This document shows positions 1 through 11,650 of a DNA stretch of 64,000 nucleotides, in pieces. Each line of letters opens with the position of its first letter. The first letter of the stretch is position 1. The position numbers and the translations under genes were made by a program. The notes under the pieces are model-generated. The model worked only from the letters and a program-made list of their open reading frames with translations, made no database searches and was not told the origin of the DNA. Source of the DNA: Symbiodinium natans (lineage: Eukaryota > Sar > Dinophyceae > Suessiales > Symbiodiniaceae); the NCBI GenBank assembly GCA_905221605.1, contig CAJNDS010002757.1, forward strand, positions 1,078,501-1,142,500, in the 5' to 3' direction.

Positions 1-2
1 TT

Positions 3-3000
3 ACTGAAGATCTATTACTGGCCACCCTGGCCCAGCAGCGGGACGCCTCCATGGACGACTTCGAGCGCAAGCTGCAGGCCCGAACCATGCAGGGCTGTTC
101 GAATCAAGATCCCGCGAGTTTCCTAAAACCCCTGCAGCTCCTTCCCTCCTCCGGAACGAAAAGTTTGGGTTTAGGGCTTACCGTTTGGGCTGAGGGTTTT
201 GGGATGTTTGGCACGTCGGGTTTATGACGTCAGAATGCCAACCCTAAGCCCCAAACCTAGCGTTGTCCTGCCCTATAGCCCTTAGACGTCAAAAGCCCCA
301 AACTCTCCTAATCAGCAAGGACACCATGGCCACAGCTCGATACCGGGATAAGCTCCGGAGGCGTTGGGAGGGTCGATTGCGACAGCTTCTTAAGGGAGGT
401 TCCGGGGAAACCTTAATAATAGTAAGAATGGTAATTCTTATCATACTAATAATAATAGTAGGAATACTAATATGAATAGTAGCAACCCTCAACCCCCAAG
501 CCTTAAAGCCAAAACCCAATTGGGGGCTGGGGGTGTGGTCACTTCTGCAGATGTCGCTTTGGGTTTCGAAGAACAGGAGTGTAGAGCTGGGCTGGGACTT
601 CAACCGGTACCTGCGTTCCTTAGGGCTGGGTTCGGGGTTGAGGGCTTGGGGTTTAGGTAGGGTTGAAGGTGTAGGGCTTAGGGTTGAGGGTAAGTCTAGG
701 GTTGAAAACTGAGCCTCGCCCCCCCTTGTTCAAGGTCTAGGGCTTTTTAGTCTCCGAGTCTCTGACTTGGTGTTGTGTGAGGGATGCGAGACTTCCTTTG
801 CCCCAGAAGATCGCGGCAGCGTAGTGGTGTCCTGTGGCCCCTCCTTTGGTTGTAGGTTCCCTTCTACAGCAACCACCCCCCCCCCCCCCAAAATAGGGTA
901 CCCTTATCAGAATATGGTTCCTGGGCTACGAAGTGCTCATTCCTGAATGACCGCTCCCGACACGGCTATCCCCTAAACCCTATAAACATCTATAAACCCC
1001 TATAAAGCCCCCAAACCCAAAGTTTCTGTTGTTTTAACCCTTTGGGCTCCCGGCTTCGGCTTTGGAGGTCACCTCACGGGTTTAGGGGTCTTGAAACCTG
1101 TCTGAGTTCCCCAAGGGTGGCGCTATGGGCATTTCCCCCAAAAAAAGGGAGGGTACCTCCTTACTTCGCCTTTAGTTGAACTTTAAACTCTTTGGGTTTC
1201 CTTATTTAGTAGGAATATTAAAGTTTAACCTTTTTTCCCCTTGGTCATTGGAGAAGTAAGCCTCTAAGATACCCCAAACTGCTCCAAGCCGTACTCTACG
1301 GGAACCACGCAAAAGGGGCACGAAAGCTCCATACGGCAGGACCGCGAAGAACGTGGCCAGTGGCACTTCGCTGGAGAATGGCTCTGCAAAGGCTCTTCTA
1401 TTCTGGTTTAGGGTTTAGAGTAATTGGGTTTCGGGTTTCGCCGCTTCCTGTTGAGACCACGGCCAGGGATGTAGGGTTTCATGGGGCTTGTAAGGGTTCC
1501 AAGGGTTGGTATAAGGGCTGATATAAGGTTTATAAGTTCATGGCGATGAGGGTCTTGAGCTTCAAGAGCCGCAGCTCTTTATTGTGGGAACGCAGATATG
1601 AGTCTCCATATAGCAGTATAGGATAACTGCCCACGTGCTACAAGCCTTGAGCCCCAGAGAAACGAAACCCTAAACCCTAAACCCTAAACCCTAAACCCTA
1701 AACCCTAAACCCCTGCGACCCCTGAAATGAAAAACAGGCCTTCAAGTTTGACATAAGGCTCTGAGACCCTACAACCCGAAACCCTATAATCCTACCCCCT
1801 CCAAACAGAAGAGCCAGCTCAATCTTCAGGCCGGCGCCAACGCGGTGGCCTTGACACAGGTGCGGCCTAACCCCTGTACTCTCTCTGTCTTTTGGGGATT
1901 GAGGGGCTAAGGGTATAGGAATCTAGGGGGAGGTTGATCCAATTCCCCATGTGGCATCCCAAACTATATGTCCTTCGCTTCTCAAAGCGACCCGACAACA
2001 GCGCATGATGTAGATCAACCCCCCCGCACAGACTCTGTAGGTTTCATGGGTCAGGTTTAGGCATTGTGACAACTGAGTGTAAGTTCCTCAACTTATTAAC
2101 AACCCTAAACCCTAAGCCTGAACCCAAACCCTAAACCCTGACTAACCCTAAACCCAAACCCATCCCAACTAAACCCGAAACCCTAAACCCTAAACCCTAA
2201 ACCCTAAACCCTAAACCCTAAACCCTAAACCCTAAACCCTAAACCCTAAACCCTAAACCCTAAACCCTAAACCCTAAACCCTAAACCCTAGCATACCCTA
2301 AACCCTAAACCCGAAACCCGAAGTCCAGAACACTGAAGCTCCCAAATGCCTCGAAGGAGCTCGAGGAGGCTGCCAAGAAGACGCTGGAGGAGCCTCGGGC
2401 TTCAAGTTGAACGGAGGGTTTAGGGTTTAGGGTTTAGGGTTTAGGGTTTAGGGTTTAGGGTTTAGGGTTTAGGGTTTAGGGTTTAGGGTTTAGGGTTTAG
2501 GGTTTAGGGTTTAGGGTTGAACCGCGTCCTGTTTTGTTTTTTTGTTTTTATTTAATGCCTTAAACCTCATCTTTCACCACACCAATGCAAATCTTGTAGG
2601 GCCCCAAACCCACCCCAGTTCCGGCAAATCGTTCTGTGCACCTTCCTCCCAAGGCCCTTAGGGTTCGGGGGGTTTAGGGTTTAGGGTTTCGGGTTTAGGC
2701 GTTAGGGTTTAGGGTTTAGGGATTCGTGTTTAGGGTTTAGGGCTAAGGGCGGCAGCCCGACTGCCCTAAAGCCACAAAGCTTTAGCAAGCCCGGCGCCTT
2801 TCATCTTTGCCTCCACTGACCTTTGAACTCGAAACTCTAACACCTGCAGCCCCAAACCCTCGTCAACCTCTCTACATAGAACTTCAAACTTGAAGTCCAA
2901 GAATAAACTCCTAGATGCTTAAACCAACGCCCTCAGCCCGAATTCAACACTAATGCCCTAAGTCCTCACGAAATCCCTAAACCCTCATGAAGCCCTCCAC

Positions 3001-4061
3001 CCGGGTCTCTCCCGAAACTCTCAAGCCAATAGTCTGAATTGCGTACTCCCAACGGAACCCAAGTGCCAACCAGGCCCCCTAAACCCAAGACCTGGACGAA
3101 GCCCTACACCCCTAAAATCCCTAAAGCCCTCCAGCCCCTAGAGCTTAGGGTTTAAGATTTCGGGTTTAGGGCTACACCCTAAACCTCTCAAACCCAGCTA
3201 AACCAAACCTAAACCCCTACAACCCTGAACTGAAAAAGCTCATCAGGAGTACCAGCAAGTGCAGAAGGAGCGGATCGAGGCATGGTCGATATAATGGGGC
3301 TTACTAGCGGGGTTTAGGATTTAGGGTTTAGGTTTTAGGGCCTAGGGTTTAGGCAGGCTTTAGGGGTTTGAGGGCTGGAGGGTGCAGGGTTTTGGTGTTT
3401 AGGTTTTGAGGGTATTGAGCTTCACGGTTTTGGGGCTGGGGGTCCCTAAACCCCAAACCCTGAACCCCAACCCCTATAAGCCCTAAACCCCAATTCAAAC
3501 TTGTGGGGAGCTTGAGATCCCTGTCTCCCAGAAGTCACCAAAACCTCGAGTCGACCAGGGCCTGCGGCAAGCTGCGCGCGACAAGGCAGGCTTTTAGGCT
3601 GTGGGGGGCTTCGGGCTTAGGCTTGGGTTTGGTAAGGGTTTGGGTCCTAAAGTTGCCGGAGACATACACCAAGGAGCAAGCGTGACACCGCAGGCGCGAG
3701 GACAGGCCGAGTCACCCTACAACTTCAGGCCGCGTGCTCAAATCCCAAGCCTTGAGAACCCCCATGGCATCAAGCCACAGGCTTCACACGCAACACCCTC
3801 CATAAATCTTCAGCCTAGGTGGACCTTTTTTTGGGGGGGGGAGTCGGGGAGGGGAGGGAGGTTGAGGGAGGTGGAGGGCGGGGGGGAGGGAAGGGAGGTA
3901 GGCAGGGTAGGTTACCATGCTGCCCCGTACCCTGTATTGTATTCCCTACTAAGCACTGTTAGCAAGCATAAGGGGGAACATCCCAACCTATGCCCACAAA
4001 TCCCCTGCTGGTGCCGGAGGTGAAGTCCGAGAAGACTCCACGTGAACCCAAGCGCACCTAG
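3..4061 (+). CDS. 3' part of a coiled-coil protein gene (multi-exon, 5' end outside window)
   Basis: I do not recognise the protein. Exons read: 3-77 (GC donor), 1809-1859 (CAG acceptor, GTGCGG donor), 2357-2389 (GA donor), 3247-3279 (GC donor), 3532-3585 (CAG acceptor, GC donor) and a terminal exon 4020-4061 ending in TAG. A short exon near 3662-3679 is possible. All are phase 0 at the joins I could test. The peptides are rich in E, K, Q, R and A (for example KELEEAAKKTLE, EYQQVQKERIEAW, KSPKPRVDQGLRQAARDK), as in coiled coils. Introns contain telomere-like arrays and a short TIR element (3913-3985). The linkage of all exons into one gene is inference from phase, strand and character. Confidence 0.5.
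1809..1859 (+). CDS. internal exon with clean GT-AG borders
   Basis: This 51-nt exon encodes KSQLNLQAGANAVALTQ. It lies between an AAACAG acceptor and a GTGCGG donor and is phase 0 at both ends. It is one of the clearest exons of the first gene. Confidence 0.6.
2180..2290 (+). repeat. (CCCTAAA)n telomere-like array
   Basis: About 15 near-perfect heptamers ending 66 bp upstream of the exon at 2357. Confidence 0.95.
2416..2518 (+). repeat. (TTTAGGG)n telomere-like array
   Basis: About 14 perfect heptamers starting about 27 bp after the exon 2357-2389. It is opposite in orientation to the array upstream of the same exon. Confidence 0.95.
3913..3985. mobile_element. short TIR element, family A (degenerate copy)
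   Basis: The right end reads AAGCATAAGGGGGAACATCCC, the complement of the GGGATGTTCCCCCTTAT terminal repeat seen at 43357 and 45019. The left end (from about 3913) is a weaker match with ATG-CCCC-TACC spacing. No coding capacity. Confidence 0.4.
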
Positions 4062-4251
4062 CTTGGCTTCACCGTTTGGGTGAGGGCTAGGGGCGTGGTG
4101 GGGGGGCGGAGGGGCGGGAGGGGGGGAAGGTGTTTCAAGTGATGGCCTGACTTATGCTTTAGGTACCCCCCCCCCCTACCCCCTCCCGAGGAGGTAGGGT
4201 TTGCTAGTCTTGGGGTGTTTGTGGGTTTTTTCGGGATGATAAGAGCTCTCT

Positions 4252-4352
4252 CTTCTCTCTCGCTCTCTCTCTCTCTCTCTCTGTACTTCTCTCTGTCTCT
4301 CTCTATCTCTCTCTCCTCTCCCTCCCTCTCCCTCTCTCTCTACCTCTGTCTC
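4252..4352 (+). repeat. CT-rich microsatellite
   Basis: A run of (CT)n with interspersed CTCC, TACC and TGTC units, about 100 bp. The open frame across it is low-complexity Leu/Ser and is not a gene. Confidence 0.9.
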
Positions 4353-5022
4353 TGTCTCCCTCGGGTTCTGTTTGTTTTGGCTTTTGTGCAGTCGTAGGGT
4401 TCAAGGTTCGAGGATGATGTAGAATTCTGGGGCTGCGTAGGGCTTAGGGCACAGACCTCCCGAGCTGTTTGCATGTGTGATAGACCCATCAAGGGCCCTG
4501 AGCTTGAGCTGAGCCCTGCCAGCAGGGCTATTGTGAAGGGACTTCAATGGCAGTGGTATACCATCACTTCTTGTGGTAACCGAATTTACCTTCCTTATCA
4601 AGAGCCCAGTAAATTGACCTTGTCGCGAGAGGCGTTAGACTCTCGGGTTTGGGGTTGAGCGGTTGAAGGTTGTGTAGGGCTTTGGGCTTTAAGCCTTCAA
4701 GGCTTCAGAACTTAAGGGCTTGCGGTTTAGCCTTTAGACGCATCAGTTCCGAGACCCGAACCCCCGCAGCCCTCAAGCAACCGTTGCACCCCGAGACTGT
4801 CCACAAAGTCTGTCCCACTTCTTGTTGGCCACTGAAATCCCAAGCTTTCAAAAGACTGGCAAGCCTCACTTCTACGTCCTGAACCGACCCGCTGGATCGC
4901 GCGATGGGTTTGCCCTGGCTTCTCTGAACATACGAACATCAGCTCTTAACGTGTGCATTGGGGAGGCTGCTGTGAGTGTTGCGCAGCCCCCCCCCCCCCC
5001 CTGCAATCCAGCCTGCAACCCT

Positions 5023-5091
5023 AAACCCTAAACCCTAAACCCTAAACCCTAAACCCTAAACCCTAAACCCTAAACCCTAAACCCTAAACCC
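5023..5091 (+). repeat. (CCCTAAA)n array
   Basis: About ten heptamers upstream of the exon at 5147. Confidence 0.95.
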
Positions 5092-5146
5092 TGTCAAAAA
5101 CCCTAAACTCTATAAACCCTAAAGAACCCAAAATTCCTGAACCCAG

Positions 5147-5228
5147 CATTGAAGCACGTTTCATCCTGAGGCAGCGCGAGGAACTTGCTGCGGCAGCAAA
5201 CGCGGCGGGCCGGGGGCCCTCTTCCAAG
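5147..5228 (+). CDS. internal exon of an unrecognised gene
   Basis: The acceptor is CCCAG and the donor is AAG followed by GTCTAC. The 82-nt exon carries one leading base plus 27 codons. Its peptide includes IEARFILRQREELAAAANAA, which is basic, Ala-rich and probably helical. A following candidate exon starts at 5662 after TTTGCAG. The gene is not recognised. Confidence 0.55.
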
Positions 5229-5266
5229 GTCTACGGGTAGTTTATAGCAGTTGCATTGTTTACAGG

Positions 5267-5337
5267 CCCTAAACCCTAAACCCTAAACCCTAAACCCTAA
5301 ACCCTAAACCCTAAACCCTAAACCCTAAACCCTAAAC
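5267..5337 (+). repeat. (CCCTAAA)n array on the 3' side of an exon
   Basis: Ten heptamers only about 38 bp downstream of the exon 5147-5228. This is an exception to the usual placement, where G-rich arrays follow exons. Confidence 0.95.
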
Positions 5338-6254
5338 CGGGTTTATGGGATGTGTGAGGGTTTATAGGGCTTGCGGGGTTTAAGGTTTAAGTTAAGGTTT
5401 TAAGGCTTCAGGGTGTTTAGGGTTTGGGTTTTAAAGTGCTAAGGTTTAGGATTTGAGGGCTTAAGCTTTATTTGGCCTATTATGGCCTTGGTTTAAGGGG
5501 CTCGGCTTTGGGGTTTAAAGTTCAAGTTTTAGGGTCTACAAGTTCGGGCTAAGAAAACGCTTGGCCGCTCAGAGCTGCTAGGCTGTTTGGGCACAGGACT
5601 TGGGTGGTTTGGGTTCGGTTGACTGCTGAGGCTCAGTCGGGGTCTGGGAGCCGGTTTGCAGCATTGTCCGGGTGGTGCCCTCAATAACTCCATTGGGCAA
5701 TGTGCTGCTCAACAGAACCTGAGCCCTAAGCCCAAACCAGCCCAAACCGGCCAAAACCGGCCCCTAGCCTCCCAGCCTACACCTTCAACCTTCACCATCC
5801 CGAGACCCCACACGTCCTGTTGGCCACCTGGCCAAGGAGTTCGGAAGACCCCCAAGCAGGGAGCCCACAGGATGGCCTTGCAGGGGGTTTAGAGGGCTTT
5901 AGGGCCGTAGGGTTTAGGGCTTTAGGAGGGGTTTAGGGTTTAAGGTTTTAGGGCTTTAGAGGGCTTTAGGGTTTACGGCTTTAGGAGGGGTTTAGGGTGT
6001 TTCAAGGTTCCTGTGTTGGGGGGTTCCGATCCTGCTGCGGAGCAGGTGCCCAAAGAAGGACTACCCTACCACAATCTAGCAACCCTAAGTCCTCCCTAAG
6101 CTTAGCTTTTAGGCAAGAATGCACAGTAATTACAGTTCATAATATCGCTTGAGGGCTTATAAGTAAGGCCTGTAAGTGTAAGCCGCTCAACGGTGGTCGG
6201 CAACCCTCATGATGCGAAGTCCCCAAGCTTCGCCCCAAAAGCCTTCCCTGACTC

Positions 6255-6352
6255 CTAAACCCTAAACCCTAAACCCTAAACCCTAAACCCTAAACCCTAA
6301 ACCCTAAACCCTAAACCCTAAACCCTAAACCCTAAACCCTAAACCCTAAACC
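6255..6352 (+). repeat. (CCCTAAA)n array
   Basis: About 14 heptamers just upstream of a probable exon around 6365-6420. Confidence 0.95.
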
Positions 6353-6450
6353 TCTTTCCGAGGTGCGAGCAGGGGTTCCAGAACTCATCGAGCAACCGCC
6401 CTGGGCTCAAGGAGCTCATGTGGTTGAGGGTTTGGAGGGCTCTCGGGTAC

Positions 6451-6558
6451 GTTTAGGGTTTAGGGTTTAGGGTTTAAGGTTTAGGGTTTAGGGTTTAAGG
6501 TTTAGGGTTTGGGGTTTAAGGTTTAGGGTTTAGGGTTTAAGGTTTAGGGTTTAGGGTT
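6451..6558 (+). repeat. (TTTAGGG)n array with TTTAAGG variants
   Basis: G-rich array just downstream of the probable exon around 6365-6420. It shows a higher-order pattern in which TTTAAGG recurs about every third unit. Confidence 0.9.
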
Positions 6559-7129
6559 CGGGTGTACAGAGTACATGTAGGGCTTCTACGTGGTTTAGGG
6601 TTAGGGTTTGAGTGAGGGTTTATGGTTAGGTGAGTAGCTTGGACTTACTACAATATTTTTGCTATAACCTGTAGCATAAGATGCACAAGCAGAAGCTAGT
6701 CTGGTCCGAAAATCGCCAAAACATGTGTTAGCTCTACTGGGATACCTCTTACTGTTGGTGAAGCAAGTCCTATACTACCCTAAACCGTATACTCTATAGA
6801 CCCTCAATGACTCAACCCTAAATTTATCAATCTTCAACCCTCAATCCCTAGCCCGCAGGTACCTTTGCAAGCTGCTGAAACAACCTGGAGCCCAAAGTTG
6901 TGAATCCTGAGGGTAGATCCTGAACTGGTTCTCCAAAACCTCAATGCAGTCGATCCTCCCATTAGGCCACATGAAAGGGAGTGCGGAAGGGAGGGGGGCT
7001 CGGGCGGGAGGGGGGGAGGGGAGGAGGGGGCTTGTTCGTCTCTTGTAGACAACCCCTAATTTTTTTCAAAACAGGGCAAGGCACGGGCTGAGGAGTTTTT
7101 GTTGGGGGGTTTGGGGCAATCAAGGGTTG

Positions 7130-7250
7130 AATATAGGGGGTGGAATAATTACTAATAGTATACCCTACTTGTGGTCCCTTACAATCAGAGTACAATAACC
7201 CCCCAACACCCTATTCTAATCATTCAGGCCCCTTTTTTAGAGCTTTTGGG
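7130..7250. mobile_element. short dispersed element, family B
   Basis: It shares ATATAGGGG-TGGAATA-TTACTA-TAGTAT-CCCT-TGGTCCCTT with 44213-44325 and 46018-46085. The ends are approximate. It is non-coding and probably a small inverted-repeat element. Confidence 0.45.
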
Positions 7251-7269
7251 GTTGAGGACCTTCAAAAAG

Positions 7270-7495
7270 CACGGGCAGGGTGGCATCTCTGAGGTGGCTG
7301 CGGGCCTCGCCAACGAGCCCGTGGCCTTGCCCGCCGTCCGCAAGATCCGGAGCTGCGAACTCAGCTCAAGGGGCGATTTTTTTCAGGGTTTTGGGTATGA
7401 AAGGGTTTTAGGGTCCTTTTGGTTGTTGGAGGGAAAGGGCTGATGGTCTGAACAAGCTGCTTGCGGACATTGTGACCTTTGAGTCTTCGTCGTAA
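7270..7495 (+). CDS. two exons at the 3' end of an unrecognised gene
   Basis: The first exon runs from 7270 (acceptor AAAAAG) to about 7370. It encodes 33 residues including GQGGISEVAAGLANEPVALP and then a basic stretch (VRKIRS). The second starts at 7457 and encodes LLADIVTFESSS followed by TAA at 7493-7495. The same site (TCGTC/GTAAGC) could instead be a donor, so this may not be the gene end. An upstream exon from 6859 (YLCKLLKQPGAQ) probably belongs with them. I do not recognise the function. Confidence 0.45.
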
Positions 7496-8696
7496 GCGCG
7501 ACCAGCACCGCAACACTGTACAGTACGCTAGGCCGCTAGGATGCCTAGGATCAAGCCCCTAAACAAAACCTCCATCAACTGCAACCTTATAGAGCACAGC
7601 CTTGTTTAGCGTTTTTGGTTATAGAGCCCCTGTCGGTTCGCCACATGATGGTCCCGTTTGTTGGGGTTCCTTTTCCTTCCGGATCCTTTCTTGGGGCGTG
7701 CTAAGCCCACAACCCCAACATCTCTGACGTGCCCATGAGCATGCCACATGCAGCTGCTGCAAAGACGGGTTCTTAAGTCTTTGTGGAGGATAATGTAGAG
7801 ACTGACCGAACATCCCCAACAAGTCTTTCTTGAGCATTCAAGGAACATGTCCATGCGGATCCTACCCTTGCTCGTAGCTACACCCCGACCTACCTAGCCA
7901 CGCCACCTTCGGCTACCAATGTAAGCAGTGCACAACATCAACTTGTCAACCTGAAAGCAACATATCCCTCAAGCTTTGACCCGAAATCCTAACCCCGTGC
8001 CCAAGACCCTCAATCATTCGCTCAACCGTGGACCCCCTGAGGAAAGCAGCCAAAATGCATAAGAAGCTTGAACGCTCAAAAAGGCCTATGTTACTGGACC
8101 CCGACAAAACCTTACAAAACCCTACACTCTACCAATATTGAGGTGCTTTTGCTCAACCCCCCTCCCCCCACCCCCACCCACAGGATTTGTTCTGGCGCTT
8201 GGCGGGACTGGGTCCTAATCATGAAGGTTGGGAGGCCCTTGGGACATTTTATATTTTCCTTAATTGGGTTCAAGAGCACCATATTTAGGAATATTTTTCA
8301 GAGGGTTTCAGGGGCCATCCTAGAGAAGGTTGGGAGGGGGAGGTTGCTCCTCTGAGCCGCCGCTGGCTTCTTCTGGGCCTCTTGTGGACATCCTCCTCGT
8401 CCGGGCCTCTTCTGGGCCTCCAGACCTGAGCGCCGAAGTTGGGATCTTATGTCCGGATGTTTTTTTATCAACATGAGCCTCTGGACAACCTAACAGAATG
8501 GAAACTGTTCATGAAACAAGCTATTTGGCCCAAATCCTGGCCGAAAAAGCTTGCACGATTATCGCCCCTCTTATAAACGGCGATTCAAGAAATGCAACAC
8601 TAAACCCCAAACCCCAAACCCCAGCCTAAACTAAACCCTAAACCCCATAAAGCCTAAGCCCTAAACCCGACTACGGAGACCCCCCGCCTTGTTGAG

Positions 8697-9319
8697 GCAT
8701 CCCGGTGAAGCTGCAGCATTCCGACGGGGCCAGGCCTTGGTCAAGCCAGAAGGTATACGGGGTTTCGGGTTTAGGGTTTAGGGTTTAGGGTTTAGTTTAG
8801 GGCGTAGGGCTTAGGGCTTAGGGCTCAGGGCTCAGGGCTTAGGGCTTAGGGCTTAGGGCTTAGGGCTTAGGGCTTAGGGCTTTAGGGCTTTAGGGCTTTA
8901 GGGCTTTAGGGCTTTAGGGCTTTAGGGCTTTAGGGCTTTAGGGCTTTAGGGCTTTAGGGCTTTAGGGCTTTAGGGCTTTAGGGCTTTAGGGCTTTAGGGC
9001 TTTAGGGCTTTAGGGCAGGGCTTAGGGCTTTAGGGCTTCAGGGCTTAGGGTTTAGGGCTTTAGGGTTTAGGGTTTACTGTTAGGGCTTAGGGGTGTTAGG
9101 GCTAGGGGTTGTCGTGGGTTTACAGGGTTTGGGGTGCTTTGTTAAGGGTTTAGGGCTTCGGACTCATTGTTGCTAGGGGTTCAGGGCTGAAGGTTTGTTG
9201 AGGTCTCAGAAGCTGCTTAATGTTTTTTGATTTGGACTCAAGGTGGCACATCTCTGCCACAGAGTTTGAGAAGCAGAGGAAGAGACAACAAGACATTGAT
9301 CATTGGCCAAAAGAAGTCG
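8697..9319 (+). CDS. two phase-matched exons of an unrecognised gene
   Basis: Exon 8697-8752 has acceptor GTTGAG and donor GTATAC. Exon 9263-9319 has acceptor CCACAG and donor GTACGT. The first ends one base into a codon and the second supplies the other two, giving HPGEAAAFRRGQALVKPE followed by EFEKQRKRQQDIDHWPKEV. The intron between them contains the 8766-9017 variant telomeric array. A later exon is possible at 10383 (AGDMASSPKAGANN), but the phase does not fit directly, so an exon may be missing. Not recognised. Confidence 0.6.
8766..9017 (+). repeat. telomere-like array that drifts from TTTAGGG to GGGCTTA to GGGCTTTA
   Basis: It starts with a few TTTAGGG units, continues as GGGCTTA heptamers to about 8878, then becomes about 17 copies of an eight-base GGGCTTTA unit. 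Each variant is locally homogeneous, which implies local expansion rather than random decay. Confidence 0.9.
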
Positions 9320-10458
9320 GTACGTAGCACACTAATAGTATACAACAGTCGATACTGTATGGTTTTTTCGCATCAAGACTAGAGTTGCTAATTTCCTCTC
9401 TACCACCAAATATAGCAAAATCTCGCTCACCCTTCTAATTCGTTTTTCTAAATGGCAAAACGGGCCCCATGGTTGAGAGGGGTAGTTCATACTCGTGGGC
9501 GTGAGAAACCCTTACGGTGCAGAAGCCTGCGCTCTTGTATGCTTGGCCCGTGACAGTGGATGAAGGAGAGTTTGCGTTTGTCGGCTTAGCATCGCGTCGT
9601 GGATGCACCGACCCCTGACCAGCAGTTTGTGCAGGTCCATCTCGGCATCGCCCAGAGTTCCAAGACAATCGCGCCTGTCTCGCGAAAAAGGCGGGGAAAC
9701 GTGCTTCACCTAAACGCTGAACCCGAAACCCTGCTTGTGTGGATGCCTGCATCTCTTCATCCATGGTGCCTCAAAGCTTAAATCAAGTCTTGAACCCTAA
9801 GCCGGGCAAAATGGGGCAAAGATCTTCGCCACTTGCTCCCTACTACATCATAGCAGCTCCATGTCCCAAACGCCCCAACCACAAACCCCAAGACCCTAAA
9901 CCACCACAAATAAACCCTAGAGGCCTGGCTCAAGGCCTTAAACTTGTTAGTATAGGGGGGAACAGCCCAACCTTAAACCCAAAACCGGACTTTTGGGGAC
10001 TGCTGACTCTCCACACGAATGTTTCGAAGACCCGAAGGCCCAAGTGCCGAGCTGTGCGTCATTGCGGGTTTTAGGGTTTTTGGATGTTTGAGGTTAAGGG
10101 GTTTAGTGGGCAGGGTTTTGAAATGTTTAGGGTTTTTGGGTTAGGGTTTGGAACTGGGGGGGTGGTCAGGGCTTAGGGGTTTCAGTTTTTTAGTCTTAGC
10201 ATGTCTTCGCCTTCATACTGAAACCCACCCACATTCGGTGGCATGATTTACATACACGTGGGACGGCCTTTAATGCCCAAAGACCCTGAATCTTAATCCT
10301 AAACCCGAAACCCTGAACCTTAAACCCTCAATCTGCTGGTCCCCAAGCCTTAAACTCCTTACATCCCAACATCCTTTTGCAGGCGGGTGACATGGCGTCA
10401 TCACCCAAGGCCGGAGCTAATAACGGTAAAGCTCGCCGACGGGTTTGTTCTATCGTCC

Positions 10459-10536
10459 AGGGTTTAGGGTTTAGGGTTTAGGGTTTAGGGTTTAGGGTTT
10501 AGGGTTTAGGGTTTAGGGTTTAGGTTTAGGGTTTAG
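10459..10536 (+). repeat. (TTTAGGG)n array
   Basis: About eleven heptamers downstream of the probable exon at 10383. Confidence 0.95.
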
Positions 10537-11069
10537 GGGTTAGGAATTGGGGTTGGGCGTCGGAAGGCACGGCAATCCAACGGCACAGCTACACATGGGT
10601 GTCTGGTTCTTGAGCACGTCTATCTCGGACACATATGTATTGGCACCCGAGCTATGACCAAACTCAACCCCAAAGACCCCGCCCGCGACCACCCTAAACC
10701 TTAGAACCCCAAAAGGACCACATAAGTAGAGCGCTGGCCGCATGGCTCCAAACGCTGCCAAACTCCGAAAACTTCAGCTCAAGACCCCGGGCCCTAGGCG
10801 GAGCCCTAGAAACCGACCGACTAGGATCCGTATGATGACGAAGACAGGTGCTCCCCTTCCCGTAATCCTCCGAATCCCCCTGAGGGGCTGTGTGAGAAAC
10901 CCAAGCAACGAGCCACGCCAGCGGCAGGTGATGCTCTTGATGCTAATGTGCCAAAGCGTCCAGGGGACCTCCTGGGTGCAGCCCTTACCTGCCTGGCCGC
11001 AGCTGCAGAAGACAGCAGAAATGGAAGTATCTGTGTGTGTGTGTATGTATATACGATTAAATAAATAGA

Positions 11070-11126
11070 AATATAAATATATATAAATATATATATATAT
11101 ACATATATATATAGAGAGAGAGAGAG
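11070..11126. repeat. AT/AG microsatellite
   Basis: (AT)n with AAAT units running into (AG)n. Simple repeat, non-coding. Confidence 0.9.
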
Positions 11127-11300
11127 TCACAGGGTTTTGAGAAATTCGCAAAGGCTAGGTGTTGCTTCCTGAGTGCCCTAGGTGTACCCGAAGTCTGACG
11201 GGTCGCATTCGAATGTCAATATTGAAACGAGAGGAGGTTCAGAACAGGACCATGGCTTGGAGAACTGGCCATGAGGGATTCTTACAATCGGCGTCCTACA

Positions 11301-11302
<2 letters not shown>

Positions 11303-11344
<42 letters not shown>
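11303..11344. repeat. 42-base G homopolymer
   Basis: Uninterrupted poly-G of about 42 bases, the longest of many G or C runs in the window (also 19369-19388, 31307-31320, 34450-34477, 53466-53485, 55577-55595). The exact length may be affected by sequencing. Confidence 0.85.
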
Positions 11345-11345
<1 letters not shown>

Positions 11346-11402
11346 GAATTCATGGTATGATGGCCATGGTACGCCACAAGGGACAATGACTCCGTAAATC
11401 CT

Positions 11403-11469
11403 TAACCCTAAACCCTAAACCCTAAACATCCCTAAACCCTAAACCCTAAAAATCCCTAAGCCCTAAACC
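11403..11469 (+). repeat. (CCCTAAA)n array, interrupted
   Basis: CCCTAAA units with ATC insertions, upstream of the terminal exon at 11523. Confidence 0.9.
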
Positions 11470-11522
11470 CCACCAATTTAGAGAGCTGTTCATGTGTGTT
11501 GTGCGCCCTTCGGCATCCTCAG

Positions 11523-11582
11523 GCGCGAGGCTCCCAAGATGACTGGAAACTGACCGGTCAACTTCGGAGCGACCTCACTTAA
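11523..11582 (+). CDS. probable terminal exon of an unrecognised gene
   Basis: After the acceptor CCTCAG the reading is ARGSQDDWKLTGQLRSDLT and then TAA at 11580-11582, phase 0. It lies between a C-rich array (11403-11469) and a G-rich array (11595-11650), the arrangement seen around most exons here. It may close the gene that includes the exons at 8697-9319. Confidence 0.5.
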   Translation, partial: ARGSQDDWKLTGQLRSDLT

Positions 11583-11594
11583 AGGGTGTAGGAA

Positions 11595-11650
11595 GTTTAG
11601 GGTTTAGGGTTTAGGGTTTAGGGTTTAGGGTTTAGGGTTTAGGGTTTAAC
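11595..11650 (+). repeat. (TTTAGGG)n array
   Basis: Eight heptamers starting 13 bp after the stop codon of the exon 11523-11582. Confidence 0.95.
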
